This document shows, piece by piece, positions 25,621 through 34,655 of a DNA stretch of 60,780 nt. The notes beneath the pieces are model-generated. The model searched no databases. It was not told the DNA's origin and saw only the letters and a program-made list of their open reading frames with translations. The DNA lies in the NCBI RefSeq assembly GCF_905200055.1, contig NZ_CAJKIS010000010.1:1-60780 (forward strand), in the 5' to 3' direction. The stretch comes from an uncultured Fusobacterium sp. Its GTDB lineage: Bacteria; Fusobacteriota; Fusobacteriia; Fusobacteriales; Fusobacteriaceae. A program made the position numbers and the translations under genes. Every line of letters starts with the position of its first letter. Position 1 is the stretch's first letter.

Positions 25621-26793
25621 TTAACTTGGAAAATATTCAATCAACTTTCTAATTAAATCAACCTTTCTACTAAATTTATAATCCTCAGAAAAAACAAGCC
25701 CTAGTTCACGTGTCACATAGTTTGGAAAAAATACTCCCTTTATACGACTTCTATTGTGAATCATTAACTCCATTATCTTAGCACACTCACTCTGCCTTAA
25801 CATCACTCTATGATTTTCTTTTATTGCTTTAACAAAAAGTTTAATATCCTCATATCTTGGCAAGTTCAATTCTTTTAAAAGTGCTACAAAATCATCTAAC
25901 TCCTCTATACAAACAAATTGCTCTAACATCTCTCTATTAGATGAAATATTAATTTTCTCTGAATTTAGATAGATTTGAAGTTGTGCCATTTTATCAATAA
26001 CTCTATAAAAATAGTCATAAATATACATTCTTTTTTGATTTACCTCTGGTGATTCCATTAATGGTAATTTTTCATCATAATCTACTATTAATTTTTTAAA
26101 AAATGATATCAAAAACCTATAATCATTAGATATTTTCAATTCTCTATCTGAATAATTAGATAGTACAAGAGCATTTCTAAAATATTGTGAATTTTCTATA
26201 AAGATATTTTCATTTATTTCAATTCCTAAACTTTTTAAATATTTAATTAAAAATATAGCAGTTGTTCTTGTATTACCTTCAATAAATGGGTGTACTTGCC
26301 ATATAGACGAGATAAATTTAGATAATTTCTTTATTTTTTCATCTGATAATAAAGCCTTATAATCAGTTTTCTTTTCTCTTTCAAAATCATAGTTCAAACA
26401 TTCAATAATCTCTCTGTAATCACCATAGATTACAGATTTGCCATTTAAAATTGTTTCATTTTTACTGATATTATAGTTTCTAAATACTCCAACATAACTT
26501 TCTTTTAAAATACCACTGAATAAATTCTTATGAATCTCTTTTAAATACTCAATAGAAAACTTAAAATCACTATTTTCTAAAAGTTTTGCTATTCTAATAG
26601 AAACTAAATCACACTCTCTTAAACCTCTTTCTATCTTTGATGTTAAATCTCTAAATTCATAGTATTTTAAAATCTCTTTTTCCATCTCATCACAAGACAG
26701 ATTTTTATTAATTAACTCTCTTAAATAGTCAGAGGGCATTAAATTATCAACTTTGTTTAACCCTATTACAATTTCCCAAATCTCTTTTCTCAT
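25621..26793 (-). CDS. Fic-domain protein (AMPylase family)
   Basis: 390 residues. The Fic core motif HPFIEGNTRT is present near residue 170 with catalytic histidine, phosphate-binding GN and arginine. Upstream, TSKIERG near residue 50 resembles the inhibitory (S/T)xxxE(G/N) helix, with Arg where Gly or Asn is usual. The family moves AMP or another nucleotide part onto protein hydroxyls. The C-terminal 190 residues are helical and unassigned, perhaps a winged helix. No obvious antitoxin partner. ATG after GAGGAGCAATT. Confidence 0.85.
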   Translation of the reverse strand: MRKEIWEIVIGLNKVDNLMPSDYLRELINKNLSCDEMEKEILKYYEFRDLTSKIERGLRECDLVSIRIAKLLENSDFKFSIEYLKEIHKNLFSGILKESYVGVFRNYNISKNETILNGKSVIYGDYREIIECLNYDFEREKKTDYKALLSDEKIKKLSKFISSIWQVHPFIEGNTRTTAIFLIKYLKSLGIEINENIFIENSQYFRNALVLSNYSDRELKISNDYRFLISFFKKLIVDYDEKLPLMESPEVNQKRMYIYDYFYRVIDKMAQLQIYLNSEKINISSNREMLEQFVCIEELDDFVALLKELNLPRYEDIKLFVKAIKENHRVMLRQSECAKIMELMIHNRSRIKGVFFPNYVTRELGLVFSEDYKFSRKVDLIRKLIEYFPS

Positions 26794-26819
26794 AATTGCT
26801 CCTCTATTTTAATAATAAA

Positions 26820-26844
26820 GGGAGATAAAATCTCTCTATCTCCC
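26820..26844 (-). terminator. Hairpin between the 125-residue gene and the Fic gene
   Basis: GGGAGATA (26820-26827) pairs with TATCTCCC (26837-26844), followed leftwards by UUUAUU; a weak terminator. Confidence 0.5.
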
Positions 26845-26874
26845 TTACCAAAGTAGTATCACATTATAAATTAT

Positions 26875-27252
26875 TTATTTCAGATTTAATTTTTCCATAT
26901 AGTTATCAACAGTTATTTTCTCAGAATTTGAAGAAAAGAAGTTTAATGCCTCTTTCATTTGAGGTATATCAAAACCTTTAATTAGATTGATAACACTATC
27001 TATAATTTCATCATTTTTTTCTTCTGGACCTGGATTATCATTTAAGATCTCTCTTAATAAATTCATATCCATATTGTCTAATGATTCAACTACAGATTCA
27101 TATTCATATGTTGCCCCAGAGAAAAATAATTTTACTCCTAATTGCTCTATATCTGTTAGTTTTTCACCTTTTTGTCTTTCAAATTCAGCTAAATAACTAT
27201 CTATATATGTTGTCCCTAACATTGATTTTACTGCTTCTACTACTTGATCCAT
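26875..27252 (-). CDS. Hypothetical 125-residue acidic protein
   Basis: No family recognised. The protein is acidic, mostly helical in appearance and lacks membrane spans or cysteines. ATG follows TAGGAGGAGATTTT. It starts 18 bp after the DUF1016 nuclease gene, so the two are probably one transcript. Whether it modulates that nuclease is open. Confidence 0.7.
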   Translation of the reverse strand: MDQVVEAVKSMLGTTYIDSYLAEFERQKGEKLTDIEQLGVKLFFSGATYEYESVVESLDNMDMNLLREILNDNPGPEEKNDEIIDSVINLIKGFDIPQMKEALNFFSSNSEKITVDNYMEKLNLK

Positions 27253-27270
27253 AAAATCTCCTCCTATTTT

Positions 27271-28263
27271 TTATTTTCCTTCAACTATTTTCTTAAACTC
27301 CTCTTTAGAAGGCAATACAGTCATATATCTACTTGCAAATATCTGTTGATTATCTTCTGGAAGAGTCATTTTTACCAAAGTATCATTTTTATCTCTACAA
27401 ATTATTATTCCTATTGTTTTATTCTCATCATCAAGCTTAACATATCTATCATAATAATTTACATACATCTGCATCTGTCCTAAATCCTGATGGGTAACTT
27501 CTCCTATTTTTAAATCAATAAGAACAAAACATTTTAACAATCTATTGTAAAATACTAAATCTACTCTAAAATGCTTTTCATCAAAGGTGAATCTTACTTG
27601 CCTTCCAACAAAAGTAAACCCTTTTCCTAATTCTAATAAAAATTTTTCTAAATTATTTATAATTTCAGTTTCCAGTCTATTTTCAGAATAACTATTTTGT
27701 TCTTCTAATCCTAAAAATTCTAGAATATATGGATCTTTTACTATATCTTCTGGCTTTTCAATAATTTGTCCCTTTAAAGCTAAGGATTTTACTTTTTCTT
27801 TATCTCTACTTAAAACTAATCTTTCATACAGAGCAGAATCTATCTGCCTTCTTAACTCTCTCAAGCTCCAGTTATTCTCAATAGCCTCTATCTCATAGAA
27901 ATTCCTCTCATCTAAATTTTCCATTCTCATAAGGATAAGGTAGTGTGACCAACTTAATCTGAATTCCGCAGACAGTGTCTGCGGAATTGAATAAGCTAAA
28001 TAAAATTTTCTCATTTGTTCCAAATTTCTTTCAGAAAATCCTTTACCAAATTCTTTAGTTAATTTTTTAGACAATTCTTTTATTAACTTTTTTCCATATT
28101 CAGCTCTTTTCTCTCCGTTTTGCTCCTCTTCAACAATTCTTTTTCCTATTAAAAAATAGGTTTTTGCCATAGTAGAATTTATAGTTGATACTATATTTTC
28201 TCTAGCTGATTTTAATAACCCTCTAATCTCTTCATATATATCTTTTTTTAGCTTTATATCCAT
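27271..28263 (-). CDS. YhcG/DUF1016-family PD-(D/E)XK nuclease
   Basis: 330 residues. The N-terminal DUF1016 helical domain (GKRIVEEEQNGEKRAEYGKKL, ERNLEQMRKFYLAY, LSWSHYLILMRMEN) is followed by a nuclease domain: glutamate in ETEIINNLEKFLLELG near 205, aspartate in HFRVDLVFYN near 235 and DLK (in place of ELK) near 252. The family occurs in defence islands and with restriction genes. Residues around QTLSAEF near 95 are encoded by a perfect 13-bp-arm palindrome at 27962-27988. Confidence 0.85.
   Translation of the reverse strand: MDIKLKKDIYEEIRGLLKSARENIVSTINSTMAKTYFLIGKRIVEEEQNGEKRAEYGKKLIKELSKKLTKEFGKGFSERNLEQMRKFYLAYSIPQTLSAEFRLSWSHYLILMRMENLDERNFYEIEAIENNWSLRELRRQIDSALYERLVLSRDKEKVKSLALKGQIIEKPEDIVKDPYILEFLGLEEQNSYSENRLETEIINNLEKFLLELGKGFTFVGRQVRFTFDEKHFRVDLVFYNRLLKCFVLIDLKIGEVTHQDLGQMQMYVNYYDRYVKLDDENKTIGIIICRDKNDTLVKMTLPEDNQQIFASRYMTVLPSKEEFKKIVEGK
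27962..27988. repeat. Perfect 27-bp palindrome inside the DUF1016 gene
   Basis: Arms AATTCCGCAGACA and TGTCTGCGGAATT around a single G. The half-site TTCCGCAGAC also occurs in the palindrome inside the rha gene (1246-1265). Confidence 0.85.
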
Positions 28264-28377
28264 AATTTTTCCTTTCTTTAATAAGATTGTTACTTAGATT
28301 ATACCATATAATTAAAATATTTTAATTTTATTATTTAAAATACTTTTCTTAACTCATCAAGAAGCAGGAATTAAAAA

Positions 28378-28402
28378 ACAGGCAACCATACTTCGTGCCT
28401 GT
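28378..28402 (-). terminator. Terminator of mgtA
   Basis: ACAGGCA (28378-28384) pairs with TGCCTGT (28396-28402); the minus-strand transcript continues into a U run. Confidence 0.7.
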
Positions 28403-28421
28403 TTACTTTCCATTTTATTTT

Positions 28422-31151
28422 CTATAAAAATTCTCCATAATATTTTATATATTTTTTCTTAACAAAAGTTACAAGTATTGTGTATGCTACAATAGTTAAT
28501 AATAAAAAGAACCAATATATTAATGGTAATTTTACAAGTCCTAATATAGTAGCAAGAGGAGTGTAAGGTAAAATAGAAATCATTCCTATTCCTATCATTG
28601 TCATAAAAAATACACTCTTTGAAGCTCTACTTTGAATAAATGGGATCTTTGAAGTTCTTATCATATGAATAACAAAAGTTTGAGTCCACATTGACTCTAT
28701 AAACCATCCTGTTTGAAACATTGCTTCATATATTTCACGAGTTCCCACATTAGAAATCATATGATAAGTAAGTCCATGTGAGAACATAGGACAAATAATA
28801 AAATACATAATTATATATGTAGTAATGTCAAAAATTGAGCTTGTAGGACCAATCCATAGCATAAATTTTCCTATTGATGAAGCATCCCACTTTCTTGGAA
28901 TCTTTAAAAACTCTTTATCTACATTATCCCAAGGAATAGCTGTACAAGATAAATCATAAATAAGATTTAAAACAATAAGATGAATACTCATCATAGGAAG
29001 AAATGGTATGAAAGCACTTGCAATAAGAACTGAAAACATATTCCCAAAATTAGATGAAGCTGTCATTTTTATATACTTTATCATATTAGCATATGTCTTT
29101 CTTCCTTCAATTATTCCTTCTTCAAGAACCATTAAATCTTTTTCAAGTAAAATTATATCTGCTGCCTCTTTTGCAATATCAACTGCTGTATCTACTGATA
29201 TTCCAATATCTGCCTCTTTCATAGCTGAGGCATCATTTATTCCATCTCCCATAAATCCAACTATATGCCCTTTATTACGAAGAACTTTTACCACTCTTGT
29301 TTTTTGAGCTGGAGAAAGTTTTGTAAAAACACTTATAGCTTCTGCTTTTTCTCCTAGTTCTTCATCTGTCATCTTATCTATATCACTTCCTAAAAGAATT
29401 TCATCTATATTTATTCCAACTTTTCCACAAATACTTTTTGTAACTTGATCATTATCTCCTGTAAGAACTTTTGTTGTTACACCGTATTCTTTTAATGCAT
29501 TTATAGCAGCGGCAGTTGTTGGTTTTGGAGGGTCTAAAAATGCAAGATATCCAATAAGAACCATATCTTCTTCATCTTTTACACTGAATTTTCCAATAGG
29601 TGAAGGATTATTTTTTTGTGCAACAGCAATAACTCTAAGTCCATCCTCATTAAAGCCTCTTACTGTATTCATTATTTCTTCTCTAAGATTCTTATCTAAA
29701 ATTTCAATATTTCCATTATACTCTACAAATTTACATATAGATAAAATTTCTTCAACTGCACCCTTTGTTATCATTTGAGTTTTTTTATTTCTATCTTCTA
29801 CAACAACTGTCATACGACGACGAGAAAAATCAAAAGGTATTTCATCTATTTTTGTATATAAATTTTCAATATTTTTTAAAGAAAAATCTTTTATAGATTC
29901 CTCATTTGTTTTTTCTATTATAGATAAATCTAAAAGATTTTTAAGTCCTGTTTGAAACCAGCTATTTAGAAATGCATGATGTAGCACACGATTATCTTCT
30001 TTTCCATGAACGTCCATATGATATTCTAAAACTACTCTATCCTGTGTAATTGTACCAGTTTTATCTGTACATAATATATCTATCGAACCAAAGCTTTGAA
30101 TTGAATTAAGATTTTTTATAATTGTTTTTTTCTTTGCCATAGATACAGCACCTTTAGCAAGACTTGTAGTTACAATCATTGGCAACATCTCTGGAGTAAG
30201 TCCAACTGCAACTGAAATTGCAAATAACAAAGCTTGTATCCAACTTCCTTTTGTGAAGCCATTTATAAAAAATACAACTGGTACCATTACAAGCATAAAA
30301 CGAATAAGTATCCATGATACAGAATTTACTCCTTTTTCAAAGCTTGAAGCAGGAGAATCTTCTGCTATTAATTCTGCTATTTTTCCAAAAACAGTGTTAT
30401 TTCCAACTGAAACTACTATTCCTACTGCTGAACCACTTATAACATTACTTCCCATAAAAATAATATTTTCTAATTCTGTGATAGATTTTTCTTTTGAATT
30501 TGTACCTTCTGGAATTTTTTCTACTGGCTCACTTTCTCCTGTAAGAGAAGATTGACTTACAAAAAAATCTTTACTTTGAATAATTCTTACATCTGCTGGT
30601 ATCATATCCCCAGCAGCAAAAAATATAATATCTCCAACAACTATATTTTTTATATCTATCTCTTTTTTATCTTCAAAAGCTCTTTTTATAGAAGCTGTTG
30701 TTGTTATCATAGCTGTAAGTTTTTCTGCTGCATTACTACTTTTACTTTCTTGAATAAAACGTAAAAATCCTGATATCATAACCATTGTTGTAATTATAAT
30801 AACTGTAGTATAGCTTACATCCTCTGGAGAATTTGTATGTAATGGAATTATTATATCTGTTACTATTGATATAATAACAAGACAAAATAAAATTGTTGTA
30901 AAAGGATTTATAAAAGCCTCTGTTATTTTTCTAATAAGGTTTTTCTTCTTTCCATGTATAATTACATTTTCTCCATATTTCTCTCTATTTTCTTCTACTT
31001 GATGTTCCTCTAATCCATTAAGACTAGAATTAAATTTTTTTAAAACTTCCTCAATTTTTAGAAAAGATAACTCTTTAAAAGTATTGTTATCTTCTAATTT
31101 TAAATTTTTCTTCTCTAACTCTTTTTTAATTTTTCTCATAGTTTTTTTCAT
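28422..31151 (-). CDS. mgtA: Magnesium-translocating P-type ATPase MgtA
   Basis: About 909 residues from ATG 31151, 8 nt after AAGGAGG; the in-frame ATG 45 bp earlier has no ribosome site. Features of a P3B ATPase: N-terminal cytoplasmic segment, actuator LTGES near residue 200, phosphorylation site DKTGTIT near residue 365, hinge GDGINDASAMK near 625, and a C-terminal block of membrane helices. It brings Mg2+ into the cytoplasm. An M-box riboswitch and a second attenuator precede it, so low Mg2+ should switch it on. Confidence 0.95.
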   Translation of the reverse strand: MKKTMRKIKKELEKKNLKLEDNNTFKELSFLKIEEVLKKFNSSLNGLEEHQVEENREKYGENVIIHGKKKNLIRKITEAFINPFTTILFCLVIISIVTDIIIPLHTNSPEDVSYTTVIIITTMVMISGFLRFIQESKSSNAAEKLTAMITTTASIKRAFEDKKEIDIKNIVVGDIIFFAAGDMIPADVRIIQSKDFFVSQSSLTGESEPVEKIPEGTNSKEKSITELENIIFMGSNVISGSAVGIVVSVGNNTVFGKIAELIAEDSPASSFEKGVNSVSWILIRFMLVMVPVVFFINGFTKGSWIQALLFAISVAVGLTPEMLPMIVTTSLAKGAVSMAKKKTIIKNLNSIQSFGSIDILCTDKTGTITQDRVVLEYHMDVHGKEDNRVLHHAFLNSWFQTGLKNLLDLSIIEKTNEESIKDFSLKNIENLYTKIDEIPFDFSRRRMTVVVEDRNKKTQMITKGAVEEILSICKFVEYNGNIEILDKNLREEIMNTVRGFNEDGLRVIAVAQKNNPSPIGKFSVKDEEDMVLIGYLAFLDPPKPTTAAAINALKEYGVTTKVLTGDNDQVTKSICGKVGINIDEILLGSDIDKMTDEELGEKAEAISVFTKLSPAQKTRVVKVLRNKGHIVGFMGDGINDASAMKEADIGISVDTAVDIAKEAADIILLEKDLMVLEEGIIEGRKTYANMIKYIKMTASSNFGNMFSVLIASAFIPFLPMMSIHLIVLNLIYDLSCTAIPWDNVDKEFLKIPRKWDASSIGKFMLWIGPTSSIFDITTYIIMYFIICPMFSHGLTYHMISNVGTREIYEAMFQTGWFIESMWTQTFVIHMIRTSKIPFIQSRASKSVFFMTMIGIGMISILPYTPLATILGLVKLPLIYWFFLLLTIVAYTILVTFVKKKYIKYYGEFL

Positions 31152-31214
31152 TGCCATATCCTCCTTAAAATAGAATTTGAATAATATGGCGTACAACTAA
31201 AAGAACAAAACCTA

Positions 31215-31307
31215 TTATTTATGAGAAAAAATATTACAGATACTAAAAATATCTGTAATGAAACTATTCTGTTTTTTTAGTTGCATGCCCCTACTTTCCG
31301 TATCCAT
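31215..31307 (-). CDS. 30-codon leader ORF between the M-box and mgtA
   Basis: ATG at 31305-31307 follows AAGGAGGAAAAGGTT, a strong ribosome site. The peptide begins MDTESRGMQLKKQNSF and ends at TAA 31215-31217. A terminator-like hairpin (31233-31259) lies inside its last third, so ribosomes moving through would open that hairpin. The acidic N-terminus recalls Mg2+-sensing leader peptides such as MgtL of enterics, although no sequence similarity is seen. Confidence 0.55.
   Translation of the reverse strand: MDTESRGMQLKKQNSFITDIFSICNIFSHK
31226..31259 (-). terminator. Second attenuator hairpin upstream of mgtA
   Basis: A perfect 10-bp stem, ATTACAGATA / TATCTGTAAT, with a 7-nt loop is followed on the minus strand by AUUUUUU. 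It overlaps the codons of the leader ORF and lies downstream of the M-box terminator. Confidence 0.6.
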
Positions 31308-31346
31308 AACCTTTTCCTCCTTTTTTAAAAAATTTAACAAATAAAA

Positions 31347-31382
31347 AATTCCACTTCACAGCAACAACGGTGAAATGGAATT
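31347..31382 (-). terminator. M-box expression-platform terminator
   Basis: AATTCCACTTCAC and GTGAAATGGAATT form a 13-bp stem (one G-U pair), followed on the minus strand by a U run. Confidence 0.75.
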
Positions 31383-31384
31383 AT

Positions 31385-31600
31385 AAACCATAAAAACTTC
31401 AGAAATAAAAACAAAAATATCATTCTTTCATCTCTGCCACCGTTTGAGCTTTAACTCTGCAGGGCGGTGAAATTGCATTAGATAATACCTTGTTTTCGAT
31501 ATTGCCTGTTCAAACCATCTCATAGTGTCTCCACTATTTTGCGGCAGCAACCCATATCCCTGTAGTAGCCTTACCTACCGGAACTATTCATCTTTTATTA
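31385..31600 (-). promoter_or_regulatory. M-box (ykoK-type) magnesium riboswitch
   Basis: On the minus strand the RNA begins with GGTAGGTAAGGCTACTACAG and contains GGGTTGCTGCCGC, which match the conserved M-box core (the GTGAGGCTCCT and GCTGCTGCC segments in the family). It then continues through several paired segments to a terminator. In this class Mg2+ binding favours the terminator and shuts off Mg2+ import genes, consistent with mgtA downstream. Confidence 0.85.
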
Positions 31601-31607
31601 TACACGC

Positions 31608-31636
31608 ATTATAAATTAATCTTTTTTATTTGTCAA
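31608..31636 (-). promoter_or_regulatory. mgtA promoter
   Basis: Leftward TTGACA (31631-31636), 17 bp, TATAAT (31608-31613), placing the start just before the M-box. The stretch 31637-31762 is AT-rich with nothing else recognised. Confidence 0.75.
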
Positions 31637-31762
31637 TCTTTTTTATCTTTCTCTATTTTAAAAAATATATTTTTAATTTTAAAAATTTTAATTAAAGACC
31701 AATAATATAAAATTTAAATTATTTTAAATTATTTCAACCTAACTTAAATTAAAATAGTCAAA

Positions 31763-33676
31763 TTATAAAGTTAGAAAAGAAGATTTCTTATTAAAATACC
31801 CCAACTTCTCATAAAAGTACTCTGGATACAGCAGATACAAAAACTCCTTACTTCTACTGCAAGCTACATAATATAGCCTTTTCTCCTCTTCTAAATTCTC
31901 CCCACTTAAACTACTTGGAAAAATTCCCTCTAACATCATAGGAATAAAAACAACCTTCCATTCTAGCCCCTTTGAACTATGTACAGAGATTAATGATATT
32001 TTATCAACATTATCTTTTCTAGTTAAATCTCTATTAAACTCTCTAATATATTTTTCTAAATCAATATTTAGATTAATTTTTGAATTTATCTCATCTATCT
32101 TTCCAAATTTTAATACCCTATCTTGAATAATATCTTCCATTAAATTCATAGATATTTTCAAATTCTCTTCTAAACTACAATTTTTTTCTAACCATTTACA
32201 TATTTTTAAAATCTTTGAATTTTTCTCCTTTCCATCTAATATATCAAAAATAGAGATCTTGCTATTTTTAGGGATATATTCTAAAATATCTTCCCAATAG
32301 AGAATATTTTTAGGCTCTCTCTTTAGATTTAAAAGCTTTAAATATAGCTCAATTTCAAAATCTTGAACACTATTATCTATCTTCTTTTCATATGGAATAC
32401 TATTTTCCAATAGAAGTTTTTCCAACTTAATTACACTATATCTATCCCTATAAATAATAGCCATATCACCATATTTTATTCCATCTTTCTGAAACTTCAA
32501 TATCTTTTCAATTATAAATTTATTTTGGAGATTTTCATCTTTAAATTTTAAAATCTTTGGTTTATCTCCTTTTCTCCCAGTAGATTTTGAAACTTTATTA
32601 TATTTCAAATGAAATTTAGAGGCAATCTTATTGGAGTACTCCACTATCTCCTCTGTACTTCTATAATTTTTCTCTAACTTTATAAGATAACTATTGGGAA
32701 AATCTTCATTAAATCTTAAAATATTTTCAAACTCTGCCCCTCTAAAACCATATATACTTTGATAATCATCTCCAACTACCATTAAGTTCCCATTTTTTCC
32801 ACAGATCATCTTCAATATATCCCTCTGCTTTTTATCTGTATCTTGGTACTCATCAACAATTATATATCTATATTTTTTCTGAATATATCTTCTAAAATCA
32901 ATGTCGCTTTTTAGTTTTATAAGGACCTTATCTATTAAATCATTAAAATCTAATAGCCTATTAATCTTCTTATATTTTTTATAACCTCTTATTAAATTTT
33001 CAATATTTTCCCTATACTCTTTCTCCTTTTCAGTAAGGATATTTTCTATATTTTTCCCCTTTTCTAACCCCTCAATTATATTTAAAACTCTCTCTTTTCC
33101 AATTTCTAATTTTAATCTTTTTTCTCTAATAATTACCCCTAAAATACTTTTTTTCTCTTTCTCATCTATTATTACAATCTTTTCCAAATTAAATAGATTT
33201 CTATTTTTCCCCATCAATTTCATACAAAAAGAGTGAAATGTCCCAATCTCAACTTTGATATCCCTTTCAAGTAGAGTTTCCAATCTGCTTTTCATCTCAT
33301 CAGCAGCTTTTCTAGTAAAGGTTACCATTAAAATCTCTTCCTCTTTTATCCCTTGCTCCAATAAAAAAGCTGTTCTATATATTATAGTTCTTGTTTTCCC
33401 AGAACCTGCCCCAGCTATCACCAAATACTGCCCCTCTATTGAAGTTAATGCCTTTAGTTGCTCCTCATTGAGAGAGTTTTTATAATCAATCTTATAGTTC
33501 TTGTTTAAAAGAGAGGTATCAATCTCTTTTACCTCTCTCTTCTCTAAATTTTTAATATTTCTTTCTAGCTCTCTTTTTAAATCTTTTTTCAACAAATCTT
33601 CTTTATTATCTATCTTTCTTGTAAAAATTCTATTATCATCTACTATTTTATCCCTCTTTTTAAATATCCCCCACAT
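31763..33676 (-). CDS. UvrD/Rep-family DNA helicase
   Basis: 637 residues, shorter than PcrA/UvrD (about 720). Superfamily 1A motifs are present: Q-motif region LNEEQLKAL, Walker A AGAGSGKTRT near residue 90, DEYQDTD (motif II) near 275, GDDYQSIYGFRGAE (III), LEKNYRST (IV) and VHSSKGLEWKVVF (V). A charged N-terminal extension of 60 residues precedes it. It unwinds DNA 3' to 5' in repair. It lies 7 bp after the oxidoreductase gene, so is likely co-transcribed. Confidence 0.9.
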   Translation of the reverse strand: MWGIFKKRDKIVDDNRIFTRKIDNKEDLLKKDLKRELERNIKNLEKREVKEIDTSLLNKNYKIDYKNSLNEEQLKALTSIEGQYLVIAGAGSGKTRTIIYRTAFLLEQGIKEEEILMVTFTRKAADEMKSRLETLLERDIKVEIGTFHSFCMKLMGKNRNLFNLEKIVIIDEKEKKSILGVIIREKRLKLEIGKERVLNIIEGLEKGKNIENILTEKEKEYRENIENLIRGYKKYKKINRLLDFNDLIDKVLIKLKSDIDFRRYIQKKYRYIIVDEYQDTDKKQRDILKMICGKNGNLMVVGDDYQSIYGFRGAEFENILRFNEDFPNSYLIKLEKNYRSTEEIVEYSNKIASKFHLKYNKVSKSTGRKGDKPKILKFKDENLQNKFIIEKILKFQKDGIKYGDMAIIYRDRYSVIKLEKLLLENSIPYEKKIDNSVQDFEIELYLKLLNLKREPKNILYWEDILEYIPKNSKISIFDILDGKEKNSKILKICKWLEKNCSLEENLKISMNLMEDIIQDRVLKFGKIDEINSKINLNIDLEKYIREFNRDLTRKDNVDKISLISVHSSKGLEWKVVFIPMMLEGIFPSSLSGENLEEEKRLYYVACSRSKEFLYLLYPEYFYEKLGYFNKKSSFLTL

Positions 33677-33683
33677 ATTCCAC

Positions 33684-34640
33684 CTATCTATTAGCTAGTT
33701 TTTCCATTATCTCTACAACTTTTCTCGATATATCAAAACTATTTACTTTAGATTCAATCTCACCATTTTTAATAAGATTTACAAATTCATCTATCTCATA
33801 AATCATATCATTTTCAGCTACTTGTAACTCTATATTTTCCTCTTTTCCATCTCTATATTTTATCTTTATCCCTTTAACCTGTGAAACCTTATCTATTACA
33901 ATAGATCCCTTTTCTCCTAAAATCTCACTTTGAGATCTCTCATCAGTTATCTTAGAATATGAAATATTCCCTATCTTATCCCCATATTTTAATAGAATTG
34001 AGCCACAACCATCTACACCACTTTCTAATATATAGTTATATCCAAAATACTCCTCTGGCTCTCCAAACATTGCAATAGCAAAATACAATGGGTAAACCCC
34101 TATATCATAGAGAGATCCCCCTTTCATCTCTTTATTAAAGATATTTGTTACCTCTCCAGCTTTTAAAAGATCATATCTTGATGAGTATTGACAATATTTC
34201 AGCATAAATTGTCTAATATCCCCTATTTTCCCTAAACTATCTTTAATTATTTTAAAATTAGGGTTCAATGTTGGTCTCATTGCCTCCATAAGAGCAACAC
34301 CATTTTTTTTAGCACACTCTACCAATATATCAAACTCCTCAACACTTGGCACAATAGGTTTTTCACAGATAACATTTTTCTTAGCCTCTAAAGCCAATTT
34401 TGCCTGTTCAAAATGCTTTCCATTTGGTGAGGCTATATATACAGCAACTATTTTTTCATCCTTTAACATCTCATTAATATCTGTATATACCTTTTCAACT
34501 CCATGTTTTTTAGCAAACTCTTTTCCCTTTGATTCACTTCTTGAAAGAAGTGCATAAAGATTGCACTTACCACTATTTTTTAATGCTCCAATGAACTTTT
34601 CACTTATTGAGCTTGTTCCAATTATTGCAAAATTAACCAT
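33684..34640 (-). CDS. Gfo/Idh/MocA-family oxidoreductase
   Basis: 318 residues. N-terminal Rossmann fold (FAIIGTSSISEKFIGAL), the EKP motif in NVICEKPIVPS near residue 92, and a C-terminal alpha/beta substrate domain (GGSLYDIGVYPLYFAI with the catalytic-region Asp and Tyr). Members are NAD(P)-dependent sugar, inositol or trans-dihydrodiol dehydrogenases; the substrate cannot be told. ATG after GGGGGTAAAA, 15 bp behind the permease gene. Confidence 0.88.
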   Translation of the reverse strand: MVNFAIIGTSSISEKFIGALKNSGKCNLYALLSRSESKGKEFAKKHGVEKVYTDINEMLKDEKIVAVYIASPNGKHFEQAKLALEAKKNVICEKPIVPSVEEFDILVECAKKNGVALMEAMRPTLNPNFKIIKDSLGKIGDIRQFMLKYCQYSSRYDLLKAGEVTNIFNKEMKGGSLYDIGVYPLYFAIAMFGEPEEYFGYNYILESGVDGCGSILLKYGDKIGNISYSKITDERSQSEILGEKGSIVIDKVSQVKGIKIKYRDGKEENIELQVAENDMIYEIDEFVNLIKNGEIESKVNSFDISRKVVEIMEKLANR

Positions 34641-34655
34641 TTTTACCCCCTAAAA

